A stretch of 64,000 nt of DNA. Source: Verrucomicrobiota bacterium. GTDB taxonomy: Bacteria; Verrucomicrobiota; Verrucomicrobiia; Limisphaerales; UBA9464. This document shows positions 1-9,900 of this stretch, one piece after another. The stretch is from NCBI GenBank assembly GCA_947471985.1, contig CANIZL010000022.1, positions 1-64,000 of the forward strand, in the 5' to 3' direction. Under the pieces are notes generated by a model. The model was given only the letters and a program-made list of their open reading frames with translations. It did not search any database and was not told the DNA's origin. Each line of letters opens with the position of its first letter. The stretch's first letter is position 1. Made by a program: the position numbers and the translations under genes.

Positions 1-119
1 AGTGATGGAGTGATGGAGTGATGGAGTGATGGAGTGATGGAGTGATGGAGTGATGGAGTGATGGAGTGATGGAGTGATGGAGTGATGGAGTGATGGAGTG
101 ATGGAGTGATGGAGTGATG
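1..119. repeat. 8-bp tandem repeat array (AGTGATGG)n
   Basis: About 15 nearly perfect head-to-tail copies of AGTGATGG fill the first 119 bases, and the array probably continues past the left edge. It stops five bases before the start codon of the S23-type four-helix-bundle gene. One more unit (GGAGTGATGA) overlaps that gene's stop codon, and near-complementary copies (CCACCACTCCA) follow at 650-676. The array is a simple repeat with no spacers. Confidence 0.95.
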
Positions 120-123
120 ACTT

Positions 124-627
124 ATGAGTGCTGAACGACGAAACAAGAACCGCGGATATCAGCAATTGCTGGTCCGGCAGGATGCTGTCGAATTGTATGG
201 ACTCGCTTTGTCCGCGGTCCGCGGCTGGCCTTTTGAGCTGAAGAAGATTGCCTCGCAGGCGATAGCCTCCAGTGATTCTGTGCACCGCAACATTGCCGAG
301 GGCTACTGCCGCCGCACTATTCGCGAGTATCTCCAGCATCTGAATATTGCGCTCGGTTCGCTTGGGGAGACTCTTTCGGGTTTCATTGCCTATTCCCGCA
401 ATGGCCAGATCGAATCTTCCACCTTTGAGCAGCTCGATTCGCTGATTTTCCGGTTGGAGAATCGTCTCCTAAAACTCGTGGAATCCCTCGAACGCAAGCG
501 CAACGCCAATGACTGGACTGAAACCCTTATCGTTGACGAAGACCCCATCGAATACGGCTCCGACCCCGCCATAACCCACGACCTCCGTATCCTCCGTGAT
601 GGCGTACTTCGGCCGGGATCGGAGTGA
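124..627 (+). CDS. four helix bundle protein (23S rRNA intervening-sequence / S23 type)
   Basis: A 167-residue protein of the S23P-like four-helix-bundle family, best known from open frames inside 23S rRNA intervening sequences and from stand-alone copies in Bacteroidetes and Verrucomicrobia. The molecular role is unknown. The family signature is visible: an N-terminal helix with [20 protein letters not shown], then the core [21 protein letters not shown] and [12 protein letters not shown], then a heptad-rich final helix around [14 protein letters not shown]. The last 40 residues are an unusual acidic tail. The ATG at 124 directly follows the tandem array, which supplies GGAG sequences usable as a ribosome binding site. 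The gene is bracketed by array units on the 5' side and complementary units on the 3' side. Confidence 0.85.
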   Translation: MSAERRNKNRGYQQLLVRQDAVELYGLALSAVRGWPFELKKIASQAIASSDSVHRNIAEGYCRRTIREYLQHLNIALGSLGETLSGFIAYSRNGQIESSTFEQLDSLIFRLENRLLKLVESLERKRNANDWTETLIVDEDPIEYGSDPAITHDLRILRDGVLRPGSE

Positions 628-676
628 TGAAGAATCAGCACACAGAACTCCACCACTCCAGTCCTCCACCACTCCA
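621..676. repeat. 3' repeats complementary to the upstream 8-bp array
   Basis: GGAGTGATGA at 621-630 repeats the upstream unit across the stop codon. CCACCACTCCA then occurs twice, at 650-660 and 666-676. Each copy is the reverse complement of the upstream array unit TGGAGTGATGG with one mismatch. In a transcript the two sides could pair and enclose the whole four-helix-bundle gene in a stem, like the layout of rRNA intervening sequences. The pairing is inferred. Confidence 0.6.
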
Positions 677-691
677 ACCCCTCTGCTCCCC

Positions 692-2065
692 ATGAACTAC
701 CTCTCCCAACCCTGGTTGATCAACCGCCGCCATGCGCTCCGCGCGCTGGGCACTTTCATATCCCTGCCGCTGCTGGACTGCATGATCCCGCTGCGGGCGG
801 CGGAAAATTCCACCGCCACGCCCCGGCGCAGCGCCTTCATCTACCTCGCCAACGGCGTCCACTCGCTCAACTACCAGATCCTCAAGTCCGGCAACGACTA
901 CCAGTTCTCCCGGTCGCTGAAGCCCCTGGAAAAACACCGCGACGTCATCACGCCCATCAGCGGACTGCACCACCCGGGAGCGCTCAGCCACCACCACAAC
1001 TGCATCAATGTCTGGCTGACCGGCGGAAAACTCGGCCCGTCCGACCGCAACACCATCTCACTGGACCAGAAGATGGCCGAGATCACCGCGCAACACACGC
1101 GCGTCGCTTCGATGGAAATTGCGCTCACGGGTGATTCCCTCGCCTGCACTGCGGATGGGGTACGTCTGCCCGCGATGCGTCGTTGCAGCGAGATTTTCGC
1201 CTCCCTGTTCGAGGAACCGAAGGGCGGCAAAACGGCCCAGCGGAGATCCCTGCGCCGCAAAGGCAGCGTGCTGGACGCCAACCTCGCCGAGGTGCGCCAG
1301 CTTGAGCAGAAAATGGGCGCGGCCGACAAGGGACGCATGGAGCAATACCTCACCTCCGTCCGTGAAGCGGAGATCCGCACGCGTCGGGCCGATGCCTGGA
1401 TCGACACGCCGCTGCCCGCCATCTCCGAAGCGGATCGCAAACGCACCAACCGCGACATCGCCGCCACCATGGCGGGGGACTATTTCCGCACCGTCTACGA
1501 CCTCATGGTTCTCGCCTTCCAGACGGATGTGACGCGCGTGGCCACCTTCAGCCTGGGCGGAGAAGGCGATGCCTTCGCCATTCCCGAGATCGGGATCACC
1601 GAGTCGCGCCATCAACTCAGCCACCACGGCGGTGATGCCGGCTACATCGAGAAGCTCACCAAATACGACACGTTCGCCATCGAGCAGTTCAGCTACTTCC
1701 TCACCCGGCTGGCGGAGACCAAGGACCTGGGCGGCCGGCCGCTTCTCGGCTCCACGATGGCTCTCTTCGGCAGCGGCATGTGCTACGGCCACAGCCATGG
1801 CAATGCGAACCTGCCACTCGTGCTCGCCGGCGGATCCGACCTGCGCCTGAAGCACGGCCGCCACGTCGACTTCAACAAAGAGGCCCCGGACTTCCGAGGC
1901 TACGACGTCGGCGCGGACGGAGCGCTCTCCAGTGCCCATTACCAATTGTGCAGCCGCCCCGCGAACACGGACGCCCACATGAGCAATCTCCTTCTCCTCA
2001 TGGCCCAGCGCATGGGTGTGGAGACCGACCAGTTTGGCGACAGCAATAAGGTCGTTACTATATGA
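692..2065 (+). CDS. DUF1552 domain-containing secreted protein
   Basis: A 457-residue protein of the DUF1552 family, expanded in Planctomycetes and Verrucomicrobia and usually found with DUF1588/1592 or DUF1501/1553 cytochrome-like proteins; its biochemical role is not established. The chosen ATG gives an N-terminus with a twin-arginine-like stretch ([11 protein letters not shown]) and hydrophobic FISLPLLD, typical of exported family members. Family landmarks include [27 protein letters not shown], a central [17 protein letters not shown] and the late [16 protein letters not shown]. The length fits the family. The stop overlaps the next start (ATGA at 2062-2065), so the next gene is probably translationally coupled. 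Confidence 0.88.
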   Translation: MNYLSQPWLINRRHALRALGTFISLPLLDCMIPLRAAENSTATPRRSAFIYLANGVHSLNYQILKSGNDYQFSRSLKPLEKHRDVITPISGLHHPGALSHHHNCINVWLTGGKLGPSDRNTISLDQKMAEITAQHTRVASMEIALTGDSLACTADGVRLPAMRRCSEIFASLFEEPKGGKTAQRRSLRRKGSVLDANLAEVRQLEQKMGAADKGRMEQYLTSVREAEIRTRRADAWIDTPLPAISEADRKRTNRDIAATMAGDYFRTVYDLMVLAFQTDVTRVATFSLGGEGDAFAIPEIGITESRHQLSHHGGDAGYIEKLTKYDTFAIEQFSYFLTRLAETKDLGGRPLLGSTMALFGSGMCYGHSHGNANLPLVLAGGSDLRLKHGRHVDFNKEAPDFRGYDVGADGALSSAHYQLCSRPANTDAHMSNLLLLMAQRMGVETDQFGDSNKVVTI

Positions 2066-3384
2066 AGTTTTCGGTTCTTGGTTCATTGTTCTTCGTTCCT
2101 CGTTCTTGGTGGTTGCTGTGTGCGTGTTGCCTCGTTCAAGGCACCGCCTTCAGCGAAGAACCAAGTACCAAGAACCAGGAACAAAATTCCGAAATCTTCC
2201 GTCCCGAAGCCGGAAAATTTCCCCCATTGGAAAAAGCCCACTCCTATCGGGGTGAACTTGTCTTTGTGGACCATGCGAACCGCCGCGGGAGCATCCGGGT
2301 GCAGGGATCCGGCATGTTTTTCCGCAACGACCCGCACCCCTTCGCCCTGCTGCCTTACGCCATCGTCCGCTATCACGGTGCACCGGCGGATTTGCGGGAC
2401 ATCCCGCTCGGCACTGTGCTGCACGTCCGCGCCTTTCTCCCGCCCGACCCGAAGATTTCGGCCGTGCCGGTTTTGCCCATCGACAACAAGAAGATGGATG
2501 CAAACCACAATCGGGGCGCCGGCATCCTTCCGGCCGAGAACCACGTGCTCCTGCTCGAAGATGAACCCAGCCGCTGCCAGCGCGAGGGATGGGTCTGGAA
2601 GCTCAAGGAGGTGGACCTCAAGAACAACGAGGGAATGATCGTCGCCACCCTTACAGCGAAACCAGGTGGAGCTAGCGCAGCCGCCGAGGAAAAACTGACC
2701 TTCGATGCCGCCACCCGCGTCTGGCGTGGCCGCGAATGCCTCTCCATCAAGGAGCTGATTACCGAGGGTGCGTGGCCCGCCGAGGGGAAGAAATCCCTCG
2801 CCGGCCAGGAGGTCCTGCTCGGCATCACCTGGAAACCCACCCCGGATGGCGTGTTCACGCGCTTTCACATTTCTGACCTTTGGCTGGATGACGCCGCGAT
2901 GCTACGAGCCGCGGGGCATCAAACGGAGACCCACAAGGCCTTCATCCGCAGCCGCTGGATGCCCGCGTGGATCGACGCCGTCGAGTACGGCAAGTTTGGC
3001 CGCGCCACGGTGACCGCCACCCTGTTCGGCGGGATGGATGATTCGCTTTATGCCGATTTTAAAAAGGGTGACTCCGCCATGATGAATGCGGTCGAGAACA
3101 CCCTGAAGCACGCCCACGGCGCCTACGGACCCGCGCACATGGCTTCCCGCGGATCCATTCTGGAGGTCACCCAATCGCCCGGCCCGGCGCCTCTGGGCAG
3201 CAGCGGCATCCAGATCCGTTTTGAGACCGACCTCATCATCGAGGGCATCCGTCCCGGCCGGACGGTGCGGGTTCGCTCCGGCAACTGGCCCCAGGTCCAG
3301 GTGCCGCGGGAGGAATACCTCAACGATGGCTCCTCCAGCATGGAGGAGCGCTTCCCGAGCCCGGCCATCTTCCCCAAATACTGA
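2062..3384 (+). CDS. secreted protein of unknown function, coupled to the DUF1552 gene
   Basis: A 440-residue protein not recognised as a named family. The N-terminus has a hydrophobic stretch ([16 protein letters not shown]) resembling a signal peptide, so export is likely. Residues 60-130 ([20 protein letters not shown], then [16 protein letters not shown]) look like a small beta-barrel, possibly OB-like. The rest is mixed alpha/beta with no recognisable catalytic motif. The start overlaps the DUF1552 stop by four bases, suggesting joint work at the cell envelope. Oddity: the DNA for the first 45 residues is a large imperfect inverted repeat built from GTTCTTGGTTC-type units, so the leader peptide is partly repeat-derived. 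Confidence 0.7.
   Translation: MKFSVLGSLFFVPRSWWLLCACCLVQGTAFSEEPSTKNQEQNSEIFRPEAGKFPPLEKAHSYRGELVFVDHANRRGSIRVQGSGMFFRNDPHPFALLPYAIVRYHGAPADLRDIPLGTVLHVRAFLPPDPKISAVPVLPIDNKKMDANHNRGAGILPAENHVLLLEDEPSRCQREGWVWKLKEVDLKNNEGMIVATLTAKPGGASAAAEEKLTFDAATRVWRGRECLSIKELITEGAWPAEGKKSLAGQEVLLGITWKPTPDGVFTRFHISDLWLDDAAMLRAAGHQTETHKAFIRSRWMPAWIDAVEYGKFGRATVTATLFGGMDDSLYADFKKGDSAMMNAVENTLKHAHGAYGPAHMASRGSILEVTQSPGPAPLGSSGIQIRFETDLIIEGIRPGRTVRVRSGNWPQVQVPREEYLNDGSSSMEERFPSPAIFPKY
2067..2192. repeat. imperfect inverted repeat of GTTCTTGGTTC-type units inside a coding start
   Basis: The left arm at about 2067-2112 is made of GGTTCTTGG/GTTCTTCGTTC-like units. The right arm at about 2154-2192 has the complementary CCAAGTACCAAGAACC-like units. 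The arms could form a long irregular hairpin around the signal-peptide coding region of the secreted protein. Similar TTCTTCGTTC-type repeats occur between genes in related genomes, from memory of such sequences. Confidence 0.55.
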
Positions 3385-3828
3385 CACTGAAGTCTCGCCC
3401 GGTGAGGTTACCGCGAATCGATGCCCGACATCGCCTGCCTCCGAGCGGGTTCATTTTGAACCCAACTCCATCAGCGCACTCAAGACGCCAAATCGACTAT
3501 CCAAAAAAACCGGAACGCTATCCGGATTGAATCGGAGCACGGTCCGACATTCCTCGGACTCCTTTCCGAATTGCACCGGAATACGCATTGGGTTTCATAC
3601 CCTTGTGACTTCTCACGGGTGGGCCCGCCAAAAAACTTCCACCGCTGGGAAATGGGTGCGCACACGTCCCCCGCACCCGCACCGTCACCCCGAAAAGGCA
3701 ACCTCACTATGGCGTTGACCGGGGAACCTCCTGCCCCAGGGAAGCCCGATCTTTGTTCTCCGTTCACTTGACCAAACCAGACTCCGACTCCGGCTCCGCA
3801 GCGGCTCCGCCAACCTCCTGGTTTTAGC
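3385..3828. other. 444-bp stretch without a supported gene
   Basis: This lies between the convergent ends of the unknown secreted protein and the SUMF1-fold gene. No reading frame on either strand gives a recognisable protein. A short imperfect direct repeat (CTCCGACTCCGGCTCCG, then CGGCTCCGCC) occurs at about 3781-3810. No clear Rho-independent terminator is visible. Confidence 0.5.
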
Positions 3829-4923
3829 TCACCGAACTGAACTGAGCGCGACGCGGAAACCCAGATTGACGCTCCAACCGCTCGGTTCGACCGCGTCACG
3901 CGTCGCCGAACGAGCGCTCGCGGCGTCGAACTCATAGCATCCGCCGCGGTACACTCGGATGACACCCACACTCGGCCCGGTGGGATCGGTCACGGGGAAA
4001 GTCGGGTAATCCCAACGCCAGTCCGAGCACCACTCCCACACATTCCCGAGCATGTCGTAAAGGCCCCAGGCATTGGCAGTCTTCTGCTTGACCTCATGTG
4101 TCGAGTGGTCGGAGTTGTCGGCATACCATGCAATCGCGTCTAAATCCCCATACCAAGGCCCCGTTGTCCCTGCTCTTGCCGCATACTCCCACTCCGCCTC
4201 CGTCGGCAACCGATACGCCTGCTGTGCCGTAATCCGTCCGGCTCCTTGATCTTGCAACGTCAGCTTCCGGCAATAGGCCACGGCGTCGTTCCAAGTCACA
4301 CTCTCCACTGGACGGTTCGATCCACCAAATGCCGACGGATTAACCCCCATTATCGCTTCATATTCTTCTTGCGTCACCTCGTGGTCACTCAGCCAGAAAC
4401 CCTGCGTCAACTTAACCGTGTGTTGGACCTCATGAAGGTCGCGGCCGATTTCGCTCGTCGGGCTTCCCATCACAAAAGTCCCTGGGGCAATCCACACGAA
4501 GCCAGCTGGACCCGGAGTATCTTCGACCGCCACCGCACGGTAAAAACGAATCCCGGAACCCGGGGATAAATCCACTAGATCCAACCCAGGCGCACTCACC
4601 GTCACATTGGTCCACGTCGTCCAAGGTCCGGTCACGCTCCCGGCAAACTCCACCCGGGCAACACTCCCCTCCGGACCGTCCAAGGTCAGTTTTGGAACCC
4701 GTTCCGACGTCAAACTCACGGTCAGGCCCAAAGCCTTGAGCGCTGCCTCAATCACCGCCGCCGGTTCGGACGCGTATCCCCTTCCCGCTACCGCCACGAC
4801 GACGGAATCCTTATCGCCGCCAGGGACCGCAGTCGCCGTTGCTGATTCGCTCGCCCCAAGTCGAAGAACGATTCCGAAAAGTATCGCCATCCGGAAGGGA
4901 TTTCGGGTTAGAAACCTGCACAT
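3829..4923 (-). CDS. secreted SUMF1 (FGE/EgtB/PvdO-fold) protein, probably not an FGE
   Basis: A 364-residue protein. The start at 4923 is preferred because GGAG lies five bases upstream and a signal-like MAILFGIVLRLGASES follows; an upstream in-frame ATG at 4968 also exists. Residues ~85-140 form the Verrucomicrobial beta module ending in RFYRAVAV. The C-terminal 215 residues are a SUMF1 domain: GTFVMGSPTSE, LTQGFWLSDHEVTQEEYEAI, RPVESVTWNDAVAYCRKL, YRLPTEAEWEYAARAG and NAWGLYDMLGNVWEWCSDW. At the FGE catalytic position the sequence is RGGCYEFDAASARSA: one cysteine, shifted, instead of the paired active-site cysteines. It is therefore unlikely to convert sulfatase cysteine to formylglycine; a binding or structural role, or another oxygenase-like role, is more likely. 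Confidence 0.85.
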   Translation of the reverse strand: MCRFLTRNPFRMAILFGIVLRLGASESATATAVPGGDKDSVVVAVAGRGYASEPAAVIEAALKALGLTVSLTSERVPKLTLDGPEGSVARVEFAGSVTGPWTTWTNVTVSAPGLDLVDLSPGSGIRFYRAVAVEDTPGPAGFVWIAPGTFVMGSPTSEIGRDLHEVQHTVKLTQGFWLSDHEVTQEEYEAIMGVNPSAFGGSNRPVESVTWNDAVAYCRKLTLQDQGAGRITAQQAYRLPTEAEWEYAARAGTTGPWYGDLDAIAWYADNSDHSTHEVKQKTANAWGLYDMLGNVWEWCSDWRWDYPTFPVTDPTGPSVGVIRVYRGGCYEFDAASARSATRDAVEPSGWSVNLGFRVALSSVR

Positions 4924-5252
4924 CGACGCTCCGTGGAAAGAGAGAATTGCTTGGGTGGATGGGTTCATCAAGCGGTTTTACGCCGATGGAGCCGGCGCCG
5001 CAAACACTTTAGAGAAATCGCGGATTAATGTCGATGAGGTGGGCGCAATTGGTCGGCCGGCATTGGGTGAGCGATTTCGGAGAAAAGAGGGCTTTGGCGA
5101 AGCGTCATCGCGGGGAACGAGCCGGCAAGGCCGCACGAGGGAATCTTTGTATTCACGACGGATTCGTGGACGAACCTGGGAGGGACAAGGAAACGGGGCA
5201 ACCGTGTTCCCAATCGAGTGTAAGGAATTGCCACTCCACCCGACATTACCGA
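4924..5252. other. 329-bp divergent gap containing a dispersed-repeat copy
   Basis: The gap lies between the divergent SUMF1 and HEAT-TlpA genes. It holds a segment (about 4961-5075) that aligns with 22965-23095 and is listed separately. Open frames cross it but show no protein family. Promoters for both flanking genes must lie here, but no confident -35/-10 pair was seen. Confidence 0.5.
4961..5075 (+). repeat. dispersed repeat, copy A
   Basis: By eye the segment aligns with 22965-23095. Both have GGTTCAT, then a core GATGGAGCYGGMGCCGCAAA followed by YRCTTTMGAG, then GCGGA, GAGGT and GGCGCAAT at matching spacing. The best 30 bases are about 80-85% identical. It sits just outside the SUMF1 start. 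Function is unknown; it may be a decayed mobile or extragenic element. Confidence 0.5.
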
Positions 5253-6521
5253 ATGACTCCGCTTCATCGAAAGAGACTTCAGTACTGGTTCGCCGCCGGC
5301 GTCGTGGTCATCGCCGCGGCCGCGTGGCTGCGGCCCTCGTGGATGCATTCCCGGGCGGTGCGGGATGCCCTGGTGGCGGATACCCTGGACGAATCCGACC
5401 TGGCTGAAACCTCGCTGCGGACTCTCTCTGCTACCGAGGCCCAGCGACTCTGGGATACGGGCCGATTGGGACATCGGCGCGCGCTCCTGCTGGATTGGAT
5501 TTCGCGTCGCGATCATCTCGCCAGCGGGCCGATGGACGCGGACTGGAATCAGGTGGGATCGCGCTGGCTCCTCGAAGCGGCGGGCGACCCGGATCTGGAA
5601 CTGCGCACCCGCGCGTTGGGCGGGTGGCGCGATTTGGCGTCCCCTGAATCGGCCCGTGCTCTACGCACCCTGTTGGAGGATGCGGATTCGGAGGTGCGCC
5701 GTCTCGGTCTTCAGACCTTGCGTCACCGCGGCGGGACGAACCAAATCGACTGGGTCCTCCCTCGGCTCGACGATTCGGATCCCTCGGTGGCGCTCGCTGC
5801 CGACGCGGTACTTCGTCAGTGGACGGGCATTGATTCCGGGCTCCGCCTGTCCCGCGTTCTGCCCAACGCCAATTCCCTGGTCAAACCCGAGCTTTCCGAC
5901 ACAGATCGGGACGCCATCCGGACAGCCACCCGGCAGTGGCGCGAACGATTCCCGAATTCGGATCCGACCGGCCGATGGGTGCCGGATCCCCCCCGCAGGC
6001 TGCCAACGACCGAATTCGTGTTGGAGGATCTCCAGGGGCGTCCCGTGAAGAGTGCCTCCCTGCGGGGAAAGCGGGTCTTGTTAAACCTTTGGGCCACCTG
6101 GTGTCCGGCCTGCCTGATCGAATTTCCGGTGCTGGACGCACTGCAGCGACGGCATCCCGAGGATCTGGTGGTGTTGGGCATCAGTCTTGATTCTCCCCAT
6201 GGGACCGAACCGGCGGAGGGGCCGCTCGACGACGCCGCGCTGCGGGATTTGCGGAAAACCGTCGGGACGATAGCCGCCCGTCATCGACTGGGCTTCTCGG
6301 TGCTGCTGGATCCCGAGCGACGTATCGGCCGCCGCTTCAATGGCGGGGAGTTGCCAACCCAAGTGTTGTTGGATCGGGACGGCTGGGTGCGACGGCGTTT
6401 CGTTGGGGGCCGATCGTTGGAAACCTGGGAAGCCCTACTCGAGGACGCCGATCGGCCCGCAGTGTCCACAGCAGGCGGGATCAAATCCGGCGAAGCGATC
6501 GGTTCCGGTCCGACGCGATGA
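5253..6521 (+). CDS. membrane-anchored TlpA-like thioredoxin with N-terminal HEAT-like region
   Basis: A 422-residue protein. The ATG at 5253 is followed by a hydrophobic anchor (YWFAAGVVVIAAAAWL), placing the bulk outside the membrane. Residues ~95-200 are helical with HEAT/PBS-like repeats (LEDADSEVRRLGLQTLRHRG, then DDSDPSVALAADAVLRQW). Residues ~250-400 are a TlpA/redoxin domain: RGKRVLLNLWATWCPACLIE has the redox pair WCPAC at about residues 282-286, then VVLGISLDS and the cis-Pro region GELPTQVLLDRDG. TlpA-type proteins reduce periplasmic disulfides, for example in cytochrome c maturation. A HEAT-like scaffold fused to TlpA suggests a dedicated partner. There is a short low-complexity tail. 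Confidence 0.85.
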   Translation: MTPLHRKRLQYWFAAGVVVIAAAAWLRPSWMHSRAVRDALVADTLDESDLAETSLRTLSATEAQRLWDTGRLGHRRALLLDWISRRDHLASGPMDADWNQVGSRWLLEAAGDPDLELRTRALGGWRDLASPESARALRTLLEDADSEVRRLGLQTLRHRGGTNQIDWVLPRLDDSDPSVALAADAVLRQWTGIDSGLRLSRVLPNANSLVKPELSDTDRDAIRTATRQWRERFPNSDPTGRWVPDPPRRLPTTEFVLEDLQGRPVKSASLRGKRVLLNLWATWCPACLIEFPVLDALQRRHPEDLVVLGISLDSPHGTEPAEGPLDDAALRDLRKTVGTIAARHRLGFSVLLDPERRIGRRFNGGELPTQVLLDRDGWVRRRFVGGRSLETWEALLEDADRPAVSTAGGIKSGEAIGSGPTR

Positions 6522-6923
6522 AGCGAGGGCCTAAAGCATAGCCGGCATTCGCAGAATGGATACGGTCATCAGTTGGCCGCCCTCATAGCAGAATCGGCCT
6601 TCTCGGCGCTCCGCGGAATACCGTGCCCAGAAACATACCACGCACTGGGATTGGGTCCGTCGTACCCAATCCAATCCCGGCCGGTACCGTCCATATCCGG
6701 ATAGGGCTTTAAGGCGGCGCGGATCCGCCCACTTCGACCAGGAACCATTCCGATGGCGACGGGCTCCTCGCGACGAAAACCTGAGTCAATGCTTCCACCC
6801 CGACGAATCCCAGGCCGGGTTCACTGAGCGTCCGGCCGAGTGCACCCTCCCCTCCCCATCAAAATGTGACGTCAGCCTTTTCGTTCCCTACCAGTTTTCG
6901 ACATCACAGTAATCCAAACGTTA
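6522..6923. other. 402-bp stretch without a supported gene
   Basis: No complete gene is seen. At 6588-6612 the sequence CCTTCTCGGCGCTCCGCGGA resembles segments at 12409 and 22929. On the minus strand a frame of about 50 codons ending at TAA 6711-6709 reads TLSEPGLGFVGVEALTQVFV then SEWFLVEVGGSAPP. It looks protein-like but has no start codon, so it may be the tail of a decayed gene. The 8-bp palindrome TGACGTCA is at about 6866. Confidence 0.4.
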
Positions 6924-9900
6924 ATGAAATCCTGGGTGCTCGCGTTCGTGGCCGTTTGGGGCCTCGGTCTGCAGTTATTGGCTCAGCCCGACAACGATCA
7001 CTTCGCGAATCGGCAACGGCTTGCTGGAGCCTTCGTCACCACGCCCTTCTATCTCTTGGATGCCACCGAAGAGCCGGGGGAAGCGGCCATTCTGGAAACT
7101 CATGGGGAATCGATCTGGTTTGAATGGATCGCTCCCGGAGATGGCCATTTTCAAGTTCGTGAACCTCACGATCCACCGCGAAACTCTCGTACCATCCTGC
7201 TCCGAGGAGGAACCTTTGCCCAACTCCAGCGGGATCATCCCACTCTCGGTTCCCCCAGTCCAATCTGGGAATGTCGACGCGGCGAAACTCTCCAAATCGC
7301 CCTGGTAAACCCACCCCCCACTCAAGGATCGGGACTATCGCCCGACTATTCCTACACTGGAGTTTTGGAGATCGAGTACCTTCCCCGACCGACGAATGAC
7401 CGCTTTGAGAATAGGATTCCGCTTGGAGGCGATAACGTTGTGTTGAATGCCTGGGTAGCGAGTGCGGAAAAGGACCCCCGGGACCCGAACCAAGTCTACG
7501 GACTTGCCTGGTGGTCGTGGACCGCCCCGGGAACGGGTGAAGTCGAAATCACGGCTCGCCCCAATTCCCCAACTCCATGGATCGGCGTTTTTCAAGGTAA
7601 TCAGCTCGGGAAGCTTCAACTCGTAGCCTCAAACAACTGGGCCCAGCCACGCCTAAGCTTTCCTGTGGTAGCCGGACAGGATTATCAGCTCGCCGTGGCG
7701 GACGGGTTCTACGGCCGAACTCAGCTAAACTTGTCCCTAACCCGCCCCCTCCGGCTCACTGGCGTCGATTTGACCGGAATCCTTCAACCACCGCTGAGCG
7801 TCGAACTCGGGCTCGATGGCATCGTTCATCCCGCTTTGGTTACCAACCTACAATGGCGCTGGTCCAACGGGACGAAGCTGAACTCCGATCGACTAGTCAC
7901 CTGGGCCATTCCGGAACTGATCGCTGGCGATCATTTCTTTACCGCGTGGGCCGATTGCTCGAATGGGACCCGCTATCATCTTCCGGAGACGACGATTCGT
8001 CTTGCCTACACCAACGACAGCTTTGCCACTCCAGGACTGCTTCAGGGTGATCGGATCGAGTTCACCGCGGATACCCGAGGGGCGACTCAAGAACCCGGTG
8101 AACCGCCGCTTCCGGGGCAACCTGGCTCGCTTTGGTGGCGTTGGGTCGCCCCCTATTCCGGGCGCATCGGTGACGCGCAGCCCGGATATAATATGGAGTT
8201 TTGGTCCGGGAACGAAATCGATCAACTTACAACCGTAACGAACGGGATCGTGGAGGAAGGCGCCGTCTATCGATTTCGGATCGCGGGGGATATTGGATTC
8301 AGCCAGTACCATTTTGAGTTGGCGCCCCTGCCAGTGCCCAATGATTCGATCACCAACTCCCTGACTCTGACGCCGAATGGCGCCACCAATCGGGTCGAGC
8401 TGGGAGCCGCCTCCCTCGAACCCGGAGAAGCGGGCTTGGCGGATGGCGCCAGTATTAAACAATCCGTATGGTATTCTTTCAAGGCACCCCAATCGGGAAT
8501 CATACGTTGTGAAGCAATCTGCCGACAACCAGTACGCTGGGAAGTTTTTGCCGATGGTTCCACGAATTCGCTCCCGCCGGCATTTGGACGAGCAACGGAA
8601 TACACCAAGGTTGCGGCCAATACGTTGTATCGGATCAGACTGGCGGGTAATTTGGACATACCCGAAACCCGGGCGGAATTCCGATTCAATTACCTCCCGT
8701 CACCACCGAACGATGATTTCGCCTCGGCCACCCCTTTGGAAGGGCAACACGTCTCGTTCGCCGCTGATTTGGGCGGCGCCACGCTCGAAACCGGGGAGCC
8801 TTTCGGGAAGCCTGGGGCTTGGTGGCGCTGGGTCGCTCCCCGCGTCGGTTGGGTGGTACTGCAACCTGCGGACGGGTCGCATCTTTCCGGACCACGCACT
8901 TCGGGAACCGTGCTCGAGTATGGCGTCTTCTCCGGATCCGCGGTGGATAAGCTCAGCTGCGTCCCAGTGGCACCCGCGAGTGGGGAGGCCGTCGGCTTTT
9001 TAGCCCGCACGAACGAGATCTACTTCATTCGCATTTCCGGCGCCGCGGGAGATCGTCCGGTGAATGTCCGACTCGACTTCAGTGAGACCTTCCTGGCCGT
9101 GGAGCAAGCTGGCGTCCTGGTCCCGCCGGATTACCTGCGGGTTTACCAGCAACCGTGGGATTTTTCACTCCGCATTGCGGTCGCTTCAAAGGCGAAGATT
9201 CTCGCCGGAGAATCCGTCACCCTGCGCGCCCTGATGCCTGGTGATTCGACCCAAACGCTGATTTCATGGCGGCAAAAGATCGCCGTCCAAGCCGTTCCCC
9301 GTTTCGTCAGCACCAAGAATCTCGCGACCGACGTCAGTGCCGCCCTGCCCTTCGTAGTCACCAACTTGCCGGCCGGCTGGAACGAATTCGAGGTCGCAAC
9401 CACCACCGCCGAGGGGACAGTCCTACCGTCTCTACCGATTGCCCTGCTGGTTCGACCCGAGAACGACGACTTCGGCCATGCGAAATCCATCGTGGGCTAC
9501 GGCGCCTCGACACCGGGAACACTCGAAGCGGCCACCGTGGAATCCAGGGAGCCTGGCACCAACACACCGGCAACCACCCGGAGCGTTTGGTTCCGGTGGC
9601 AGGCGCCGGCGAGTGGCAGCGCCTATTTTCGCGTCCTTTTTGGAAGCCCCCGATTGGCAATTTTCCAAGGCGCTGAATTCGCAAGCCTCCACCCAGTAAT
9701 CACCGAAAGCTCCCAGCTATCCACAGGTTCGCCCTGGTTTCAGTTTCCTGCCGAAGCCGGTGGAGTCTATTGGATCTCCGTCGGGAAGGCTGTCGATCCA
9801 AACACCGAACTGCAAAGTCCATCCTTCGAATTAGAGCATTTCTTGAGCACGACTCGTTGGGCCAAATCCCAATCCGTCGATTGGGTTGAAGGCGATTCGA

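Noticed and set aside
1-119. CRISPR-like repeat array
   Set aside because: The units are 8 bp, contiguous and without spacers; this is a simple tandem repeat.
4607-5407. A 266-codon plus-strand frame over the SUMF1 start and the divergent gap
   Set aside because: It overlaps two supported genes and its product has no recognisable domain.
6709-6862. Minus-strand fragment reading SEPGLGFVGVEALTQVFV
   Set aside because: It is protein-like but has no start codon, is only about 50 codons long, and has no recognised family; kept only as a note in the gap entry.
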